DNA of 64,000 nucleotides from Elusimicrobiaceae bacterium (GTDB lineage Bacteria; Elusimicrobiota; Elusimicrobia; Elusimicrobiales; Elusimicrobiaceae), in the NCBI GenBank assembly GCA_016281355.1, contig JAEEIL010000032.1, positions 62,001 to 126,000 of the forward strand. The letters are read 5' to 3'. Positions 43,068-52,179 of the stretch are shown here, piece after piece (position 1 is the stretch's first letter; each line of letters starts with the position of its first letter). The position numbers and the translations under genes were made by a program. The notes under the pieces are model-generated. The model worked only from the letters and a program-made list of their open reading frames with translations. It was not told the origin of the DNA and did no database searches.

Positions 43068-44268
43068 AGCGCACCGCATCAACAGGGTTTATTTTTGATG
43101 CCTTATATGCCGGATATAAGGCTGATATAAAACAAACTAAATAACTGCCGAAAATTACTGATAAAATATCAAATGCTTGCAAACAAACAGGGACTTTAGT
43201 TAAATAATAAATATCGGCAGGAAGTTGTACGATATTTGTGTTTGCAATTATAAAGCAAAGTATAAAAGCAAGTATCAAACCTAAAACTACGCCGGCAGTA
43301 GCAATAAATAAGCCCTCAAGCAAAAAAACATGCCTGATTTTCGCCGGGCTTGCACCAAGAGTACGCAAGATACCGATATCACGCAACTTTTCAGTTCCAA
43401 ATAAAATTAAATTTGAAGTTATATTTAAAGCCGCAACAATGATGATTAAGAATAAAATTATGAACATAACCGTTTTTTCAAGTTTTAATGCGGCATATAA
43501 AGTCTGGTTCATTTGCGCATAAGTTTTAACTGTATATTGATGGCCTATTGTGTTAATAATTTGGGCAGCGACTTCGTCTGCTTTATCAAGGTTCTTTATT
43601 TTTACATTTAAACCTGTTACAGCACCTTTTAAGCCAAGAAAATCAGAGGCATTTTGTAAATCAGTATAAACTATTGTATTATCAAATTCATAATAACCTG
43701 TTTTTAAAAGACCGGTAACTTTAAAGCGTTTCATTTTAGGAAGCCCACCGGCCAAACCTTGCGGGGAAACCAAAACAACTTCATCATCAATATCCAGCCC
43801 CATATTTTCGGCAAGTTCAGTGCCAAGAACAAGCGGCGGAAGCGCGGCATTTTCCCCCGCCTCAAAACTGCCTTCTGTTAATGAAGAAACTAAAGTATTT
43901 GTTTTTGCTTCCTGTTCAGCATCAAGCCCGCGAAGTATTACCCCGTGTGAAGATTGTGCATAACTTAAAATTGCTTGCCCGTAAATTGTAGGCGCTGTTG
44001 CAACAGCCTGTGGTAATTTTTCAATTTGTTCCTGGACTTTTTGGTATCTGCCTTCCGGCATTTTACCTAAGATCATTATATGTGCCTGTGCACCGATAAC
44101 ATGTTTTTTTATATCGTTTTGAAAGCCTGTCATAACAGCCAAAGTTGTGATTAAAGCAGCAACACCGACTGCCACACCAAGTACGCCGATAAGGGTTGTT
44201 ATCAAAGAAAACACCCCTTTGCTCTGGCTCATCAAATAACGTTTGGCTACAAAACTTTCAAAACGCAT
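43060..44268 (-). CDS. lolC: Lipoprotein-releasing system permease LolC/LolE
   Basis: The 402 residues show the LolC/E architecture: an N-terminal FVAKRYLMSQSKGVFSLITTLIGVLGVAVGVAALI helix (in two parts), a periplasmic domain of about 200 residues, and three C-terminal helices with GTEKLRDIGILRTLGASPAKIRHVFLLEG-type coupling-helix sequence (about 305-333). Only one permease gene is present, as in LolF-type systems that use a homodimer. This gives the many lipoproteins of the window an export route. Confidence 0.93.
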   Translation of the reverse strand: MRFESFVAKRYLMSQSKGVFSLITTLIGVLGVAVGVAALITTLAVMTGFQNDIKKHVIGAQAHIMILGKMPEGRYQKVQEQIEKLPQAVATAPTIYGQAILSYAQSSHGVILRGLDAEQEAKTNTLVSSLTEGSFEAGENAALPPLVLGTELAENMGLDIDDEVVLVSPQGLAGGLPKMKRFKVTGLLKTGYYEFDNTIVYTDLQNASDFLGLKGAVTGLNVKIKNLDKADEVAAQIINTIGHQYTVKTYAQMNQTLYAALKLEKTVMFIILFLIIIVAALNITSNLILFGTEKLRDIGILRTLGASPAKIRHVFLLEGLFIATAGVVLGLILAFILCFIIANTNIVQLPADIYYLTKVPVCLQAFDILSVIFGSYLVCFISALYPAYKASKINPVDAVRYG

Positions 44269-44270
44269 TT

Positions 44271-44651
44271 TTATTTATTAGCACCGCAACATTTTTTATA
44301 TTTTTTACCGCTACCGCAAGGGCAAGGATCATTACGGCCCGGCTCTTTTTCCTTTACGACCGGTTTAACAGAACCGAACTCCTGTTCTCTAATCTTTTTT
44401 TGATTAGCTTTTGCCCACTTGCGCATGGCAGAAGGTGAGGACATATCCACCCCATCTGCTTCCATCTGCTTTGCTACTTTGATAAAACGCTCCTTTAAAG
44501 AAGGATCTTTATCAAGCATGTTTTTTATGGAAGAAGGTAAATTTTTCTTTTCTGCTTCCAAACGCTCTTCAAGAGTCAGTTTCTTCGCAGAGTCTGATGA
44601 TTTGGAATTTTCTTCTTGCTTTTTCTTACGTTTTAAAAAATCGAACAACAT
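44271..44651 (-). CDS. SEC-C motif protein
   Basis: The 126-residue basic protein is helical and lysine/glutamate-rich in the first 90 residues. It ends in the zinc-binding SEC-C motif [17 protein letters not shown] (about 107-123). Such motifs occur at the end of SecA, where they bind SecB and ribosomes. Standalone proteins of this type are common but poorly understood. It lies two bases from both the lolC and the AAA ATPase genes. Confidence 0.88.
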   Translation of the reverse strand: MLFDFLKRKKKQEENSKSSDSAKKLTLEERLEAEKKNLPSSIKNMLDKDPSLKERFIKVAKQMEADGVDMSSPSAMRKWAKANQKKIREQEFGSVKPVVKEKEPGRNDPCPCGSGKKYKKCCGANK

Positions 44652-44653
44652 TT

Positions 44654-45229
44654 TTATATCTCTCCGTCAACAATTTGTTTTACGGTCTTGCGAACCAAGA
44701 GGGCTTTTTCCACGAAGTCATCATAAGCAGGTATGATTACACGGCGCGGATGGCCTTCCCAAATTTTTAAAATTTCACGATCAACTTCCAAAGCACGATC
44801 CAAAGTTTCAATACGAACAGCGGTATTTTGATAGTATTTAGGATCATTAGGTGGGGACATGTGTATAATGGCATAATAACGTTCAAACTCAGTTTTAACA
44901 TCTGTACCCATAACTTTAAGGAAATCTTCCGCGCCATAAGGCCAATAAACTGCACCGTCTAAAGAGCCTCTATCACATAAAATTAGTTTAGCAGCAGGAT
45001 TAATTTCGGTAGCTAGATCTTCAAGTTCCCTGGTACATGTGTAAATAATACGTTGCGCGTGGTAGGTATAGCGTTTACTGGCATCATTTCTGGGAAAACC
45101 GCCGCTGTAAACTAAGGTTGCGGCTTCTTTTGCGACTTCGATATCAGTGCCGTATTCCTCTTTCAAAATTGAAAGCATGGTTGTTTTCCCTGAAGCAGGG
45201 CCACCTGTTAAGACAATTTTTTTAGTCAT
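44654..45229 (-). CDS. AAA-type P-loop ATPase/kinase-like protein
   Basis: The 191 residues begin with a P-loop [14 protein letters not shown], contain a conserved [14 protein letters not shown] segment and a Walker-B-like [16 protein letters not shown], and end in a helical region. This resembles the AAA_28 family near NadR/thymidylate-kinase-type folds. The true substrate is unknown. It may be a small-molecule kinase rather than a motor ATPase. GAGGTGG precedes the ATG. It is upstream of the SEC-C and lol genes. Confidence 0.8.
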   Translation of the reverse strand: MTKKIVLTGGPASGKTTMLSILKEEYGTDIEVAKEAATLVYSGGFPRNDASKRYTYHAQRIIYTCTRELEDLATEINPAAKLILCDRGSLDGAVYWPYGAEDFLKVMGTDVKTEFERYYAIIHMSPPNDPKYYQNTAVRIETLDRALEVDREILKIWEGHPRRVIIPAYDDFVEKALLVRKTVKQIVDGEI

Positions 45230-45239
45230 AAGCCACCTC

Positions 45240-46460
45240 TTATTTATTTTCTAAAATTTTATCAAGTAAAGCTTTATACTCTTCTTTTATTTTATTAAAT
45301 TCTTCACGTTTTTGCGCAGGTATTTCACGCGCTGCAGAACTGCGCTGTTTACTATTTAAAAAGTCAAAGTATTTATTACCTTGCCTAATACGAAAATCCA
45401 AATGCGGGCCGGTTGATAAACCTGTACTACCGACATATGCAATAGTTTGGCCTTGCCGGACTTTTACGCCGACGTTTATACCCTTTGCAAAACTTTTTAA
45501 ATGCCCATAACAAGTAGTGTAATTATTGGGGTGGGCAACTTCCATATAATTACCGAAACCGCCTTTCCAACCCTTGAATTTAACAACACCGTCCGCTACT
45601 GTTTCAACAGGTGTACCTACAGGTGCTGCATAGTCTATACCTAAATGCGGACGCCTTATACGCAAAATAGGGTGCATACGCCCTCTGGAAAAACGCGAAC
45701 TAATACGTACGCCCCTAACGCTAATAGGAGATTTTAAAAACATCTTTTTGGAAAATTTACCGGTTTCGTCATAATATTCATCTTCAAACAAAAATGCATA
45801 GTTTTTGCCGGTTGCTTCGCCGCCATAATAAGCAGCCAAAATATTTTCGTTTAAAGTCTTGCCACCTTTTGTATAGTCTTCTTCCCAAATAACGGCGAAT
45901 TTGTCGCCCACACGCGTTTCGGTATTAAAATCAATTGCCCAAGAGAAGACATCCGTAAAATCTAAAATAAAACCGGGCCTTAAACCTTGTGCTTGCATTG
46001 ATGTAAATAAATAATCTTTAACTTCTCCGCTTAATTGGCGCTTTCTATTATCGACAGTAATATCCAAAATACCGGCAACAAGTTCACCGTCAACGGAAGT
46101 AACAAAATATCTTGAAAAATCTTTTGTAACAACTAGCATTTTAAAGTTATCATTTTCATCCAAGGTAAGTAAATATTTATCGTATTTTGAGACACGACGC
46201 ATATTTAAAACAGTATCAAGTTTATTAACGATTTTATGGGCATCTTCCTTGCTTAAACCGTCCTCTTGCAAAGATTTTTGCAAAGGCTGGCCTAAATTGC
46301 CCGTCGCCTTTTTAAAATAAATTTCTTCCGGGGCATTGGCAATTTCTACTTGTGTACGGTGATTAGATATGAAAAATATCATAAACACCCCCACGGCCAA
46401 ACACGGGAGCCCCCATATTAAAAATACTTTTAAAAATTGTTTACAATATTCTTTCCACAT
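45240..46460 (-). CDS. M23 family metallopeptidase (membrane-anchored)
   Basis: The 406 residues start with a transmembrane anchor (about 9-30), followed by a periplasmic region with an OapA/LysM-like central part. The C-terminal M23 domain (about 255-370) has the zinc ligands in HLGID (HxxxD), GHLKSF and HLDFR (HxH form). It likely cleaves peptidoglycan cross-links. The residues look intact, so enzymatic activity is expected. Its ATG is only four bases after the T-run of a terminator, which is odd for a separate gene. Confidence 0.92.
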   Translation of the reverse strand: MWKEYCKQFLKVFLIWGLPCLAVGVFMIFFISNHRTQVEIANAPEEIYFKKATGNLGQPLQKSLQEDGLSKEDAHKIVNKLDTVLNMRRVSKYDKYLLTLDENDNFKMLVVTKDFSRYFVTSVDGELVAGILDITVDNRKRQLSGEVKDYLFTSMQAQGLRPGFILDFTDVFSWAIDFNTETRVGDKFAVIWEEDYTKGGKTLNENILAAYYGGEATGKNYAFLFEDEYYDETGKFSKKMFLKSPISVRGVRISSRFSRGRMHPILRIRRPHLGIDYAAPVGTPVETVADGVVKFKGWKGGFGNYMEVAHPNNYTTCYGHLKSFAKGINVGVKVRQGQTIAYVGSTGLSTGPHLDFRIRQGNKYFDFLNSKQRSSAAREIPAQKREEFNKIKEEYKALLDKILENK

Positions 46461-46464
46461 AGTT

Positions 46465-46488
46465 AAAAGGGGGCAATTACTTGCCCCC
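46465..46488 (-). terminator. Intrinsic terminator between ptb and the M23 peptidase gene
   Basis: On the minus strand the stem GGGGGCAA/TTGCCCCC with a four-base loop runs into TTTT. It ends four bases before the M23 ATG. Confidence 0.85.
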
Positions 46489-46495
46489 GGTTAAG

Positions 46496-47413
46496 TTATC
46501 TAAAGTTTTTCAAATAGCAGCAAAGTGCAATTGAGTTCATTTTAAGTTTCGGGCTATCAGCGCGAGAGGGTAAAATTACGGGAATTTTCGGCCCGGCTAA
46601 GACTGCTGCTGCTTCAGCACCGTCACCAAAGAAGGCAAGTGCTTTGTAAAATGGATTGGCTGCATCCAAATCAGGCAATACTAAAAGATCGGCATTACCT
46701 GCAACTTTTGCGCCTTTAATACCCTTTTCTTCTGCGCGTTCTTTGGAAACGGAAATATATAAATCGTAAGGCCCTTCAACTACACAACCGTTAATTTTAC
46801 CATCTTTATTCATTTGAACTAAAGCTGCTGCATCAACGGTAGAAGGGATTTTTTCATTAACCTTTTCCACAGGGCAGACGATGGCGACTTTCGGTTCTTC
46901 CACACCGCATTTATGGAAAATATCTACTGCATTGCCGACAATTTGTGCTTTTTGTTCTAATGTCGGAGCAATTACGACGGCTGAATCTGTTACTGCAAAC
47001 ATTTTGGGATATTTATTTGTTTTAAATAAAACAAAATGAGTTAAAAGTGTGCCTTGCGGAACAAAGCCGAATTCTTTATTTAAAATCGCTTTCATGTAGT
47101 ATTTTGTATCTACAAGACCTTTTACCAAAAAGTCACCCTTGCCTTCATAAACCATACGGGCCGCAATATTGCACATTTCGGGAACATCTGTGCATTGAAT
47201 AAATTCAAATTTTTCTTCCGGTAAACCGACTTCACGGACCATTTTTTTAACTACTTCGGTATCACCGATTAAGATACCGTGTGAAATAAGGCCTTTATCA
47301 TCTGCCATTTTAATGGCTGTTAAGGCTTCTTTATTATTTGCGCCCGGAACTACGACGCGGTTTTCTTGGCCTTTAACAAGGTCAATTAGTTCATCAAAAC
47401 TGTTGAATTTCAT
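46496..47413 (-). CDS. ptb: Phosphate butyryltransferase / phosphotransacetylase family
   Basis: The 305 residues match the Ptb branch of the PTA/PTB family: VVVPGANNKEALTAIKMA, a GLISHGILIGD segment, VKGLVDTKYYMKAIL, FAVTDSAVVIAPTLEQK and LLVLPDLDAANPFYKAL. The reaction is acyl-CoA plus phosphate to acyl-phosphate plus CoA. No buk kinase is adjacent, so the direction and the acyl group are uncertain. AGGAGAT precedes the ATG. Confidence 0.88.
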   Translation of the reverse strand: MKFNSFDELIDLVKGQENRVVVPGANNKEALTAIKMADDKGLISHGILIGDTEVVKKMVREVGLPEEKFEFIQCTDVPEMCNIAARMVYEGKGDFLVKGLVDTKYYMKAILNKEFGFVPQGTLLTHFVLFKTNKYPKMFAVTDSAVVIAPTLEQKAQIVGNAVDIFHKCGVEEPKVAIVCPVEKVNEKIPSTVDAAALVQMNKDGKINGCVVEGPYDLYISVSKERAEEKGIKGAKVAGNADLLVLPDLDAANPFYKALAFFGDGAEAAAVLAGPKIPVILPSRADSPKLKMNSIALCCYLKNFR

Positions 47414-47482
47414 AAGATCTCCTTAAATGTTATTTATATATATTTTAGCAAATTAGAAAAGGGAAGTTTTACCTTATATAAC

Positions 47483-47511
47483 AAAACCCCTGCTTAAAAA
47501 ACAGGGGCTTT
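47483..47511 (-). terminator. Probable terminator after DUF805 gene
   Basis: The minus-strand stem CCCCTG/CAGGGG with flanking AAA/TTT (one mismatch) runs into TTTTG. It is weaker than the others because the T-run is short. Confidence 0.65.
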
Positions 47512-47531
47512 GGTAAAACTTAATTTTTTGT

Positions 47532-47855
47532 TTATTTGCTCGGCATAATACAAAGGATTAATAAAATAATCCAACCAATAAACGGAATAAGACCTATTAA
47601 AAGGAGCCAAGGAGTAAAACCGCCGTCTCTAAGTCTTCTGGCAGCAATACCCAAGCAAGGTAATAATAAGGCAAGCCAATAGATGGTGCCTATTATACTC
47701 GCAGTTTTTTCTTTCAAAAACATACTGCAAACAAACCCTAAAACAAGGCCTACGATAAAATTAATCAACGCAAACATCCAGAATTGTGTGCGTGTTGCAC
47801 GGCCACTAAAATCAAAATAATGATTTTTAATGACGTCAATAAAATACTGATTCAT
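47532..47855 (-). CDS. DUF805 membrane protein
   Basis: The 107-residue protein shows the DUF805 layout: an N-terminal FDFSGRATRTQFW motif and then four hydrophobic stretches (about 24-45, 50-67, 78-90, 92-105) with the LPCLGIAARRLRDGGFTPWL loop. The family's function is unknown, probably an integral inner-membrane protein. AAAGGAGG is before the ATG. It is downstream of nth and has its own terminator. Confidence 0.92.
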   Translation of the reverse strand: MNQYFIDVIKNHYFDFSGRATRTQFWMFALINFIVGLVLGFVCSMFLKEKTASIIGTIYWLALLLPCLGIAARRLRDGGFTPWLLLIGLIPFIGWIILLILCIMPSK

Positions 47856-47886
47856 ACACTCCCTCCTTTAAATAACTTCAAAAACA

Positions 47887-48519
47887 TTATACATTTTTTA
47901 TGCCGTTTTTGGGGCAAAGTCTGGCAAGTGCGCAAGCAGAGCAATTTGGCTTTCTGGCGTCACATACGCGGCGGCCATGGTAAATTAAAGCATTACTCAA
48001 ATAATACCAATATTTTTTGGGGAAAAGTTTCATTAAATCTTGTTCCACTTTTTTAGGATCGGTATTTTTTGTAAGGCCAAGGCGGAAAGAAAGCCGTTTT
48101 ACATGCGTATCTACAACAACGCCCTCAACCACATCAAAACAATCACCCAAAACGACATTTGCCGTCTTACGAGCAACACCTTGCAAGGTTAGAAGTTCAT
48201 CCATTGTTTGCGGGACTTGGCCACCGAAATCTGCAACAATTTTTTTTGCGCTTTCGTGCAAACTTTTCGCTTTTGCGTGGTAAAAACCGGTAGATTTAAT
48301 GATTGTTTCAATATCTTCCCTCTTGGCTTTTGCCATTTTTTGCGGCGTACCGAAACGCTTAAAAAGTTCCGGCGTAACTAAATTTACGCGGGCATCGGTG
48401 CATTGTGCGGAAAGTATAACAGCACAAAGCATTTCAAAAGGGCCGTTATGCTTTAGAGCCGGTTTGGTTTTAGGATATAATTTTTTGAGTTCTTTAATTA
48501 ATTTTTCCGGACTTAGCAT
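47887..48519 (-). CDS. nth: Endonuclease III (DNA glycosylase/AP lyase)
   Basis: Nth excises oxidised pyrimidines. The 210 residues carry the helix-hairpin-helix with catalytic lysine (LTLQGVARKTANVVLG), the catalytic aspartate in VDTHVKRLSFRLG and the 4Fe-4S ligands CxxxxxxCxxCxxxxxC near the C-terminus (CDARKPNCSACALARLC). Its start lies inside the metal permease gene (26-base overlap), so expression is tied to the metal transport operon. Confidence 0.95.
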   Translation of the reverse strand: MLSPEKLIKELKKLYPKTKPALKHNGPFEMLCAVILSAQCTDARVNLVTPELFKRFGTPQKMAKAKREDIETIIKSTGFYHAKAKSLHESAKKIVADFGGQVPQTMDELLTLQGVARKTANVVLGDCFDVVEGVVVDTHVKRLSFRLGLTKNTDPKKVEQDLMKLFPKKYWYYLSNALIYHGRRVCDARKPNCSACALARLCPKNGIKNV

Positions 48520-49315
48520 ATTTAATTAAACCGCAGATACATAAAATTATTAAGTTTAAAATTATTATTAAAGCACTCGGCGGTAAATTGAAAAGGAAAG
48601 AAAGATATACACCGCCAACTGTGGCAAAAACGGAAAATATACAGGCGCAAATTAAAACACTTTTAAATTTTTTGGCAATTTGCAAAGCGCTTGTAGGCGG
48701 AATAATTATTAAAGCAGATACAAGCATTATGCCCACCGTTTTAACCGCAAGAACAACAACAACCGCGCTTAAAAGCACTAAAAGAATATTGATTTTATCC
48801 GTATCAACACCGGCTGTTTTGGCGAAATGTTCGTCAAAAACAGTGGCAATTAAGGCATTATAAAAAAAGTATAAGCAGGCAATAACTATAGCAAAAATTA
48901 TTACGCTTAAAACAGTTTCAGCCGGGGTAACGGTTAGAATGTTCCCAAATAAAAAGCCCATCAAGTCAGTATTAAACCCGCCGGCAAGCGCAGCAATGAT
49001 TAAGCCAAGAGCAATACCGGCAGAAGATACTATTCCCAAAGCACTATCAGCGTAAATTTTTTTGTTTTTACTGAGTTTAAAAATTCCAAGTGAACTAAGC
49101 ATTACAATAGGCAAAGCAGCGAAAATCGGTGTTACATTTAAAATTAAACCAACCGCCACACCGCTAAGTGCAATATGACTTAAACTGTCCCCGATTAAAG
49201 AGAGGCGCTTTAAAACCAAAAACACCCCAAGCATGGCCGTAATTAAAGATACTAAAACACCGGAAATTAAAGCGCGTTGTACAAAACCGTAAGAGATAAA
49301 TTCAGCAAAATTCAT
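48494..49315 (-). CDS. znuB: Metal ABC transporter permease (ZnuB/MntB family)
   Basis: The 273 residues form about eight transmembrane helices. Features are the GVLVSLITAMLGVFLVLKRLSLIGDSLSHIALSGVA start region (read as two motifs) and LLVLLSAVVVVLAVKTVGIMLVSALIIIPP. These are typical for ABC-3 family zinc or manganese permeases. The ATG at 49315 follows GGAGG and is preferred over 49351. It is in the operon znuA-znuC-znuB-nth. Confidence 0.93.
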   Translation of the reverse strand: MNFAEFISYGFVQRALISGVLVSLITAMLGVFLVLKRLSLIGDSLSHIALSGVAVGLILNVTPIFAALPIVMLSSLGIFKLSKNKKIYADSALGIVSSAGIALGLIIAALAGGFNTDLMGFLFGNILTVTPAETVLSVIIFAIVIACLYFFYNALIATVFDEHFAKTAGVDTDKINILLVLLSAVVVVLAVKTVGIMLVSALIIIPPTSALQIAKKFKSVLICACIFSVFATVGGVYLSFLFNLPPSALIIILNLIILCICGLIKYAKSGKIN

Positions 49316-50103
49316 TTTACCTCCTCCGAATGACAATGTGGCATTGGGCAAGTTCCCTCCGTATGTAAATGGTCAATTAAATGCTGGGTGTATGGGCCGA
49401 AATAAGATGTGACCTCTTTTGAATCACAAAATTCTTCTTTTGAACCGTAAAAGATAATTTGTTTATCCAAAACTAAGAATTTATTTACATATTTACCGAC
49501 TTGCGAAATATCATGCGTAACCAACAAAATTGTTGTTTTCTTTTCTTCGTTTAAAGTGGAAATAATTTCAAAAAACTCTTCCCTTGAAGAACTGTCTAAA
49601 GCGGTGGAAGGCTCATCTAAAATCAAAAATTTGGGTTCATTTATAATTGTTCTTGCCAGCAAAACACGCTGCTGCTGCCCGCCTGAAAGTTCGGAAAATA
49701 ATTTATCTTTATAACTATAGCAACGTAACTTTTTCATTAATGAAATTGTTTTTTTATTATCTTCTTTATTAAAAAGTTTTAACCCTTTTTTCGTGGAAAG
49801 CAACCCAAGGCGCACTACGGCAAAAGCAGTCATTGGCATATTACGCGGTGTGGTTGTTTTTTGTTCTAAATACCCGATATTTTGCCAAGCATGAAATTTT
49901 TGTAAAGTGTTACCGAATAAATTTATTTTACCTTTTTGTGACGGTAATAAACCAAGCAGAAGTTTAATTAGCGTTGTTTTACCACTGCCGTTTGGGCCGA
50001 GCAAAGCAATATAATCACCTTCCGCAATTTTAAAATTTATATCTTTAAGTACGGTTTGCCCCGTGTACGAAAAAGATAAATTTTTAATTTCCGAGATATT
50101 CAT
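49312..50103 (-). CDS. znuC: Metal ABC transporter ATP-binding protein (ZnuC/MntA family)
   Basis: The 263 residues contain Walker A GPNGSGKTTLIKLLLG, the Q-loop GYLEQKTTTPRNM, signature LSGGQQQRVLLARTI, Walker B FLILDEPSTALD and VTHDISQV. The C-terminus has a His/Cys-rich end (HLHTEGTCPMPHCHSEEVK region), which could bind zinc and sense or protect metal supply. The ATG at 50103 is preferred over 50118. Confidence 0.94.
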   Translation of the reverse strand: MNISEIKNLSFSYTGQTVLKDINFKIAEGDYIALLGPNGSGKTTLIKLLLGLLPSQKGKINLFGNTLQKFHAWQNIGYLEQKTTTPRNMPMTAFAVVRLGLLSTKKGLKLFNKEDNKKTISLMKKLRCYSYKDKLFSELSGGQQQRVLLARTIINEPKFLILDEPSTALDSSSREEFFEIISTLNEEKKTTILLVTHDISQVGKYVNKFLVLDKQIIFYGSKEEFCDSKEVTSYFGPYTQHLIDHLHTEGTCPMPHCHSEEVK

Positions 50104-50984
50104 TATTCCCCTTTGCAATCAAGCCCTATTGCAAGATTTTTTAAATTTTCAAGCATAAGCTCTTGGTAAGATTTACCTTCTTCAAAATCTTCTTTAGTGA
50201 CACCCTCAACTGTGTTTAATATCAAAATTTTTGCACCTGTTTCTTTGCTGACAGTTTTTGCTAAAGCCGGGTTTAATTGCTCCTCAGAAAAGATATATTT
50301 TACCCGGTTATCTTTAATGGCTTTTACAAGTTCCGCAACTTCTTTTGTACTTGGCTCTTGGTCCATATCGGCGGAAAATAAGGCCTTAAATTCCAAATCA
50401 TAATCACGTGCGATATAACCGAAAGCCAAATGCCCGATATGGTAAATTGTGCGGTTTTTACAAGTGGGCATAATTTTGGAATATAAAAATTTTAGGCTTT
50501 CCATTTCTACAGCAAAAGTATTGTATCTGGGTTGAATTTGACCCTGTAGACTCGGATATTTTTGTGCAACATAATCGGCCAAATTTTTAGCCATGACACG
50601 AGCATTATCAAAACTCATCCACACATGTGGATCTTGATGTGAAAGTTCCGGCAAATTTTTAGCAAGCATTACGGCTTTTTTGTCAATTTTTAAGGCCCAA
50701 GGTTCAAGATGATTGGATGTATAAAAGAAAGATTGTGCCTGTTTTACTTCTTTAATTGTTTTTGGGTTAGGCTCAAAAGCATGGGCTTCCACTCCGGGCG
50801 GAATAAGCAAAGTTAAATTTACTGTATCCCCCAAAACAGATTTGGCAAAAGTATACGGCACATAACTTGATACAGCAATGTTTAATTTACCGTCTTGCGG
50901 CTTATGGTCATCTTTACCGGAACAAGAAATAAAAACTGCCGCACATATTAGCAATACAGCAGTTTTTATAAAACAGTTTTTCAT
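50103..50984 (-). CDS. znuA: Metal ABC transporter substrate-binding lipoprotein (ZnuA/MntC family)
   Basis: The 293-residue cluster A-I binding lipoprotein has a signal peptide with lipobox FISC. Metal-binding residues: His in GVEAHAFEPNPK, His in DPHVWM, His in YHIGHLAFGY and a C-terminal acidic residue in the FSEEQLN region. Unlike ZnuA of enterics, it lacks a His-rich loop. Substrate (Zn or Mn) cannot be decided from sequence. It shares one base with znuC and is preceded at one base by kbl. Confidence 0.92.
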   Translation of the reverse strand: MKNCFIKTAVLLICAAVFISCSGKDDHKPQDGKLNIAVSSYVPYTFAKSVLGDTVNLTLLIPPGVEAHAFEPNPKTIKEVKQAQSFFYTSNHLEPWALKIDKKAVMLAKNLPELSHQDPHVWMSFDNARVMAKNLADYVAQKYPSLQGQIQPRYNTFAVEMESLKFLYSKIMPTCKNRTIYHIGHLAFGYIARDYDLEFKALFSADMDQEPSTKEVAELVKAIKDNRVKYIFSEEQLNPALAKTVSKETGAKILILNTVEGVTKEDFEEGKSYQELMLENLKNLAIGLDCKGE

Positions 50985-50985
50985 A

Positions 50986-52170
50986 TTAAATTAAACCAAG
51001 TTCTTTACCGCATTTTTTAAAGGCGGCAACGGCTTTTTCAAGATCCTTTAACTCATGGCCTGAAGTCACAATGGTGCGCAAGCGTTCTTTACCGCGCGGG
51101 ACTGTCGGGAAACAAATCGCCAAAGCAAAAACACCTTCTTCAAAAAGCATAGCACTTAATTGTTTGGCTTTTGCACTATCACCGACCATTACCGGTGTAA
51201 TGGGTGTTTCACTATGGCCTGTATCAAAACCGGCTTTTTTTAGTTCTTCTTTAAAAAATTTGGTATTGTCCCAAAGTTTTTTAAGGCGTTCAGGTTCATT
51301 ATAAATTACATCAAGCCCTGCTAAACAAGTTGCCACCACAGCTGGCGGATGTGAACTTGAAAATAAAAACGGGCGTGCGACTGATTGCATATAAGCCTTC
51401 AAATTTGCAGAACCTGCGACATAACCGCCGATGGCTGCAAAAGCTTTTGAAAGTGTACCGATTTGAATATCAACTTTCCCTTTAAGCCCAAAATGTGCAA
51501 CCGTTCCGCGCCCTTGTGGGCCGATAACACCGCTTGCATGGGCATCATCAACCATAACCATAACATCACGCGGGGCACAAAGTTTTACGATTTCAGGTAA
51601 ATTGCAAATATCGCCATCCATGCTAAAAACGCCGTCGGTAACAAGCAAACGACGGCGCGCTTGCTTGACTTCGGGCATATCTAAAATTTCTTTTAAATGC
51701 TGCATATCACTATGGCGGTAAATAAGTTTTTTTGCTTTGCTTAAACGACCGCCATCAATAATTGAAGCGTGGTTCAGTTCATCTGAAATTAAAACATCTT
51801 GTGGGCTTGTCATCAAACTTTGGCAAACAGCAGTATTTGAAGTAAAACCCGATTGTATTACCAAAGATGCCTCTGTCCCTTTAAATTCGGCAAGGCGTTT
51901 TTCGAGTTCTTCGTGTAAAGAAGTTGTACCGATAATTGTGCGGACTGCAGCAGTGCCTATACCGTATTTTTTAGTTGCTTCTACTGCGGCGGAAATCACT
52001 TTTGGGTGTGCCGTCATACAGAGATAATTGTTTGAAGTTAAATTAATAACTTTTTTACCGTTAATTGTACAAACGGCATTTTGCATATCTTCCAAAACTG
52101 CCGGTTCAATAAAACGGTTTTCTGTTTTAAGTTGTGCGATTTCGTCTTTTAAAAAATCCATATTTGCCAT
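50986..52170 (-). CDS. kbl: Glycine C-acetyltransferase (2-amino-3-ketobutyrate CoA ligase)
   Basis: Kbl cleaves 2-amino-3-ketobutyrate with CoA to glycine and acetyl-CoA. The 394 residues show the alpha-oxoamine synthase fold with LTSNNYLCMTAHPK, LNHASIIDG, DDAHASGVIG and the PLP lysine in GTLSKAFAAIGG. It sits nine bases after tdh, which supplies its substrate, so the assignment over SPT or BioF is firm. It is the second member of this family in the window (see 14423-15610). Confidence 0.94.
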   Translation of the reverse strand: MANMDFLKDEIAQLKTENRFIEPAVLEDMQNAVCTINGKKVINLTSNNYLCMTAHPKVISAAVEATKKYGIGTAAVRTIIGTTSLHEELEKRLAEFKGTEASLVIQSGFTSNTAVCQSLMTSPQDVLISDELNHASIIDGGRLSKAKKLIYRHSDMQHLKEILDMPEVKQARRRLLVTDGVFSMDGDICNLPEIVKLCAPRDVMVMVDDAHASGVIGPQGRGTVAHFGLKGKVDIQIGTLSKAFAAIGGYVAGSANLKAYMQSVARPFLFSSSHPPAVVATCLAGLDVIYNEPERLKKLWDNTKFFKEELKKAGFDTGHSETPITPVMVGDSAKAKQLSAMLFEEGVFALAICFPTVPRGKERLRTIVTSGHELKDLEKAVAAFKKCGKELGLI

Positions 52171-52179
52171 AAATCACCT

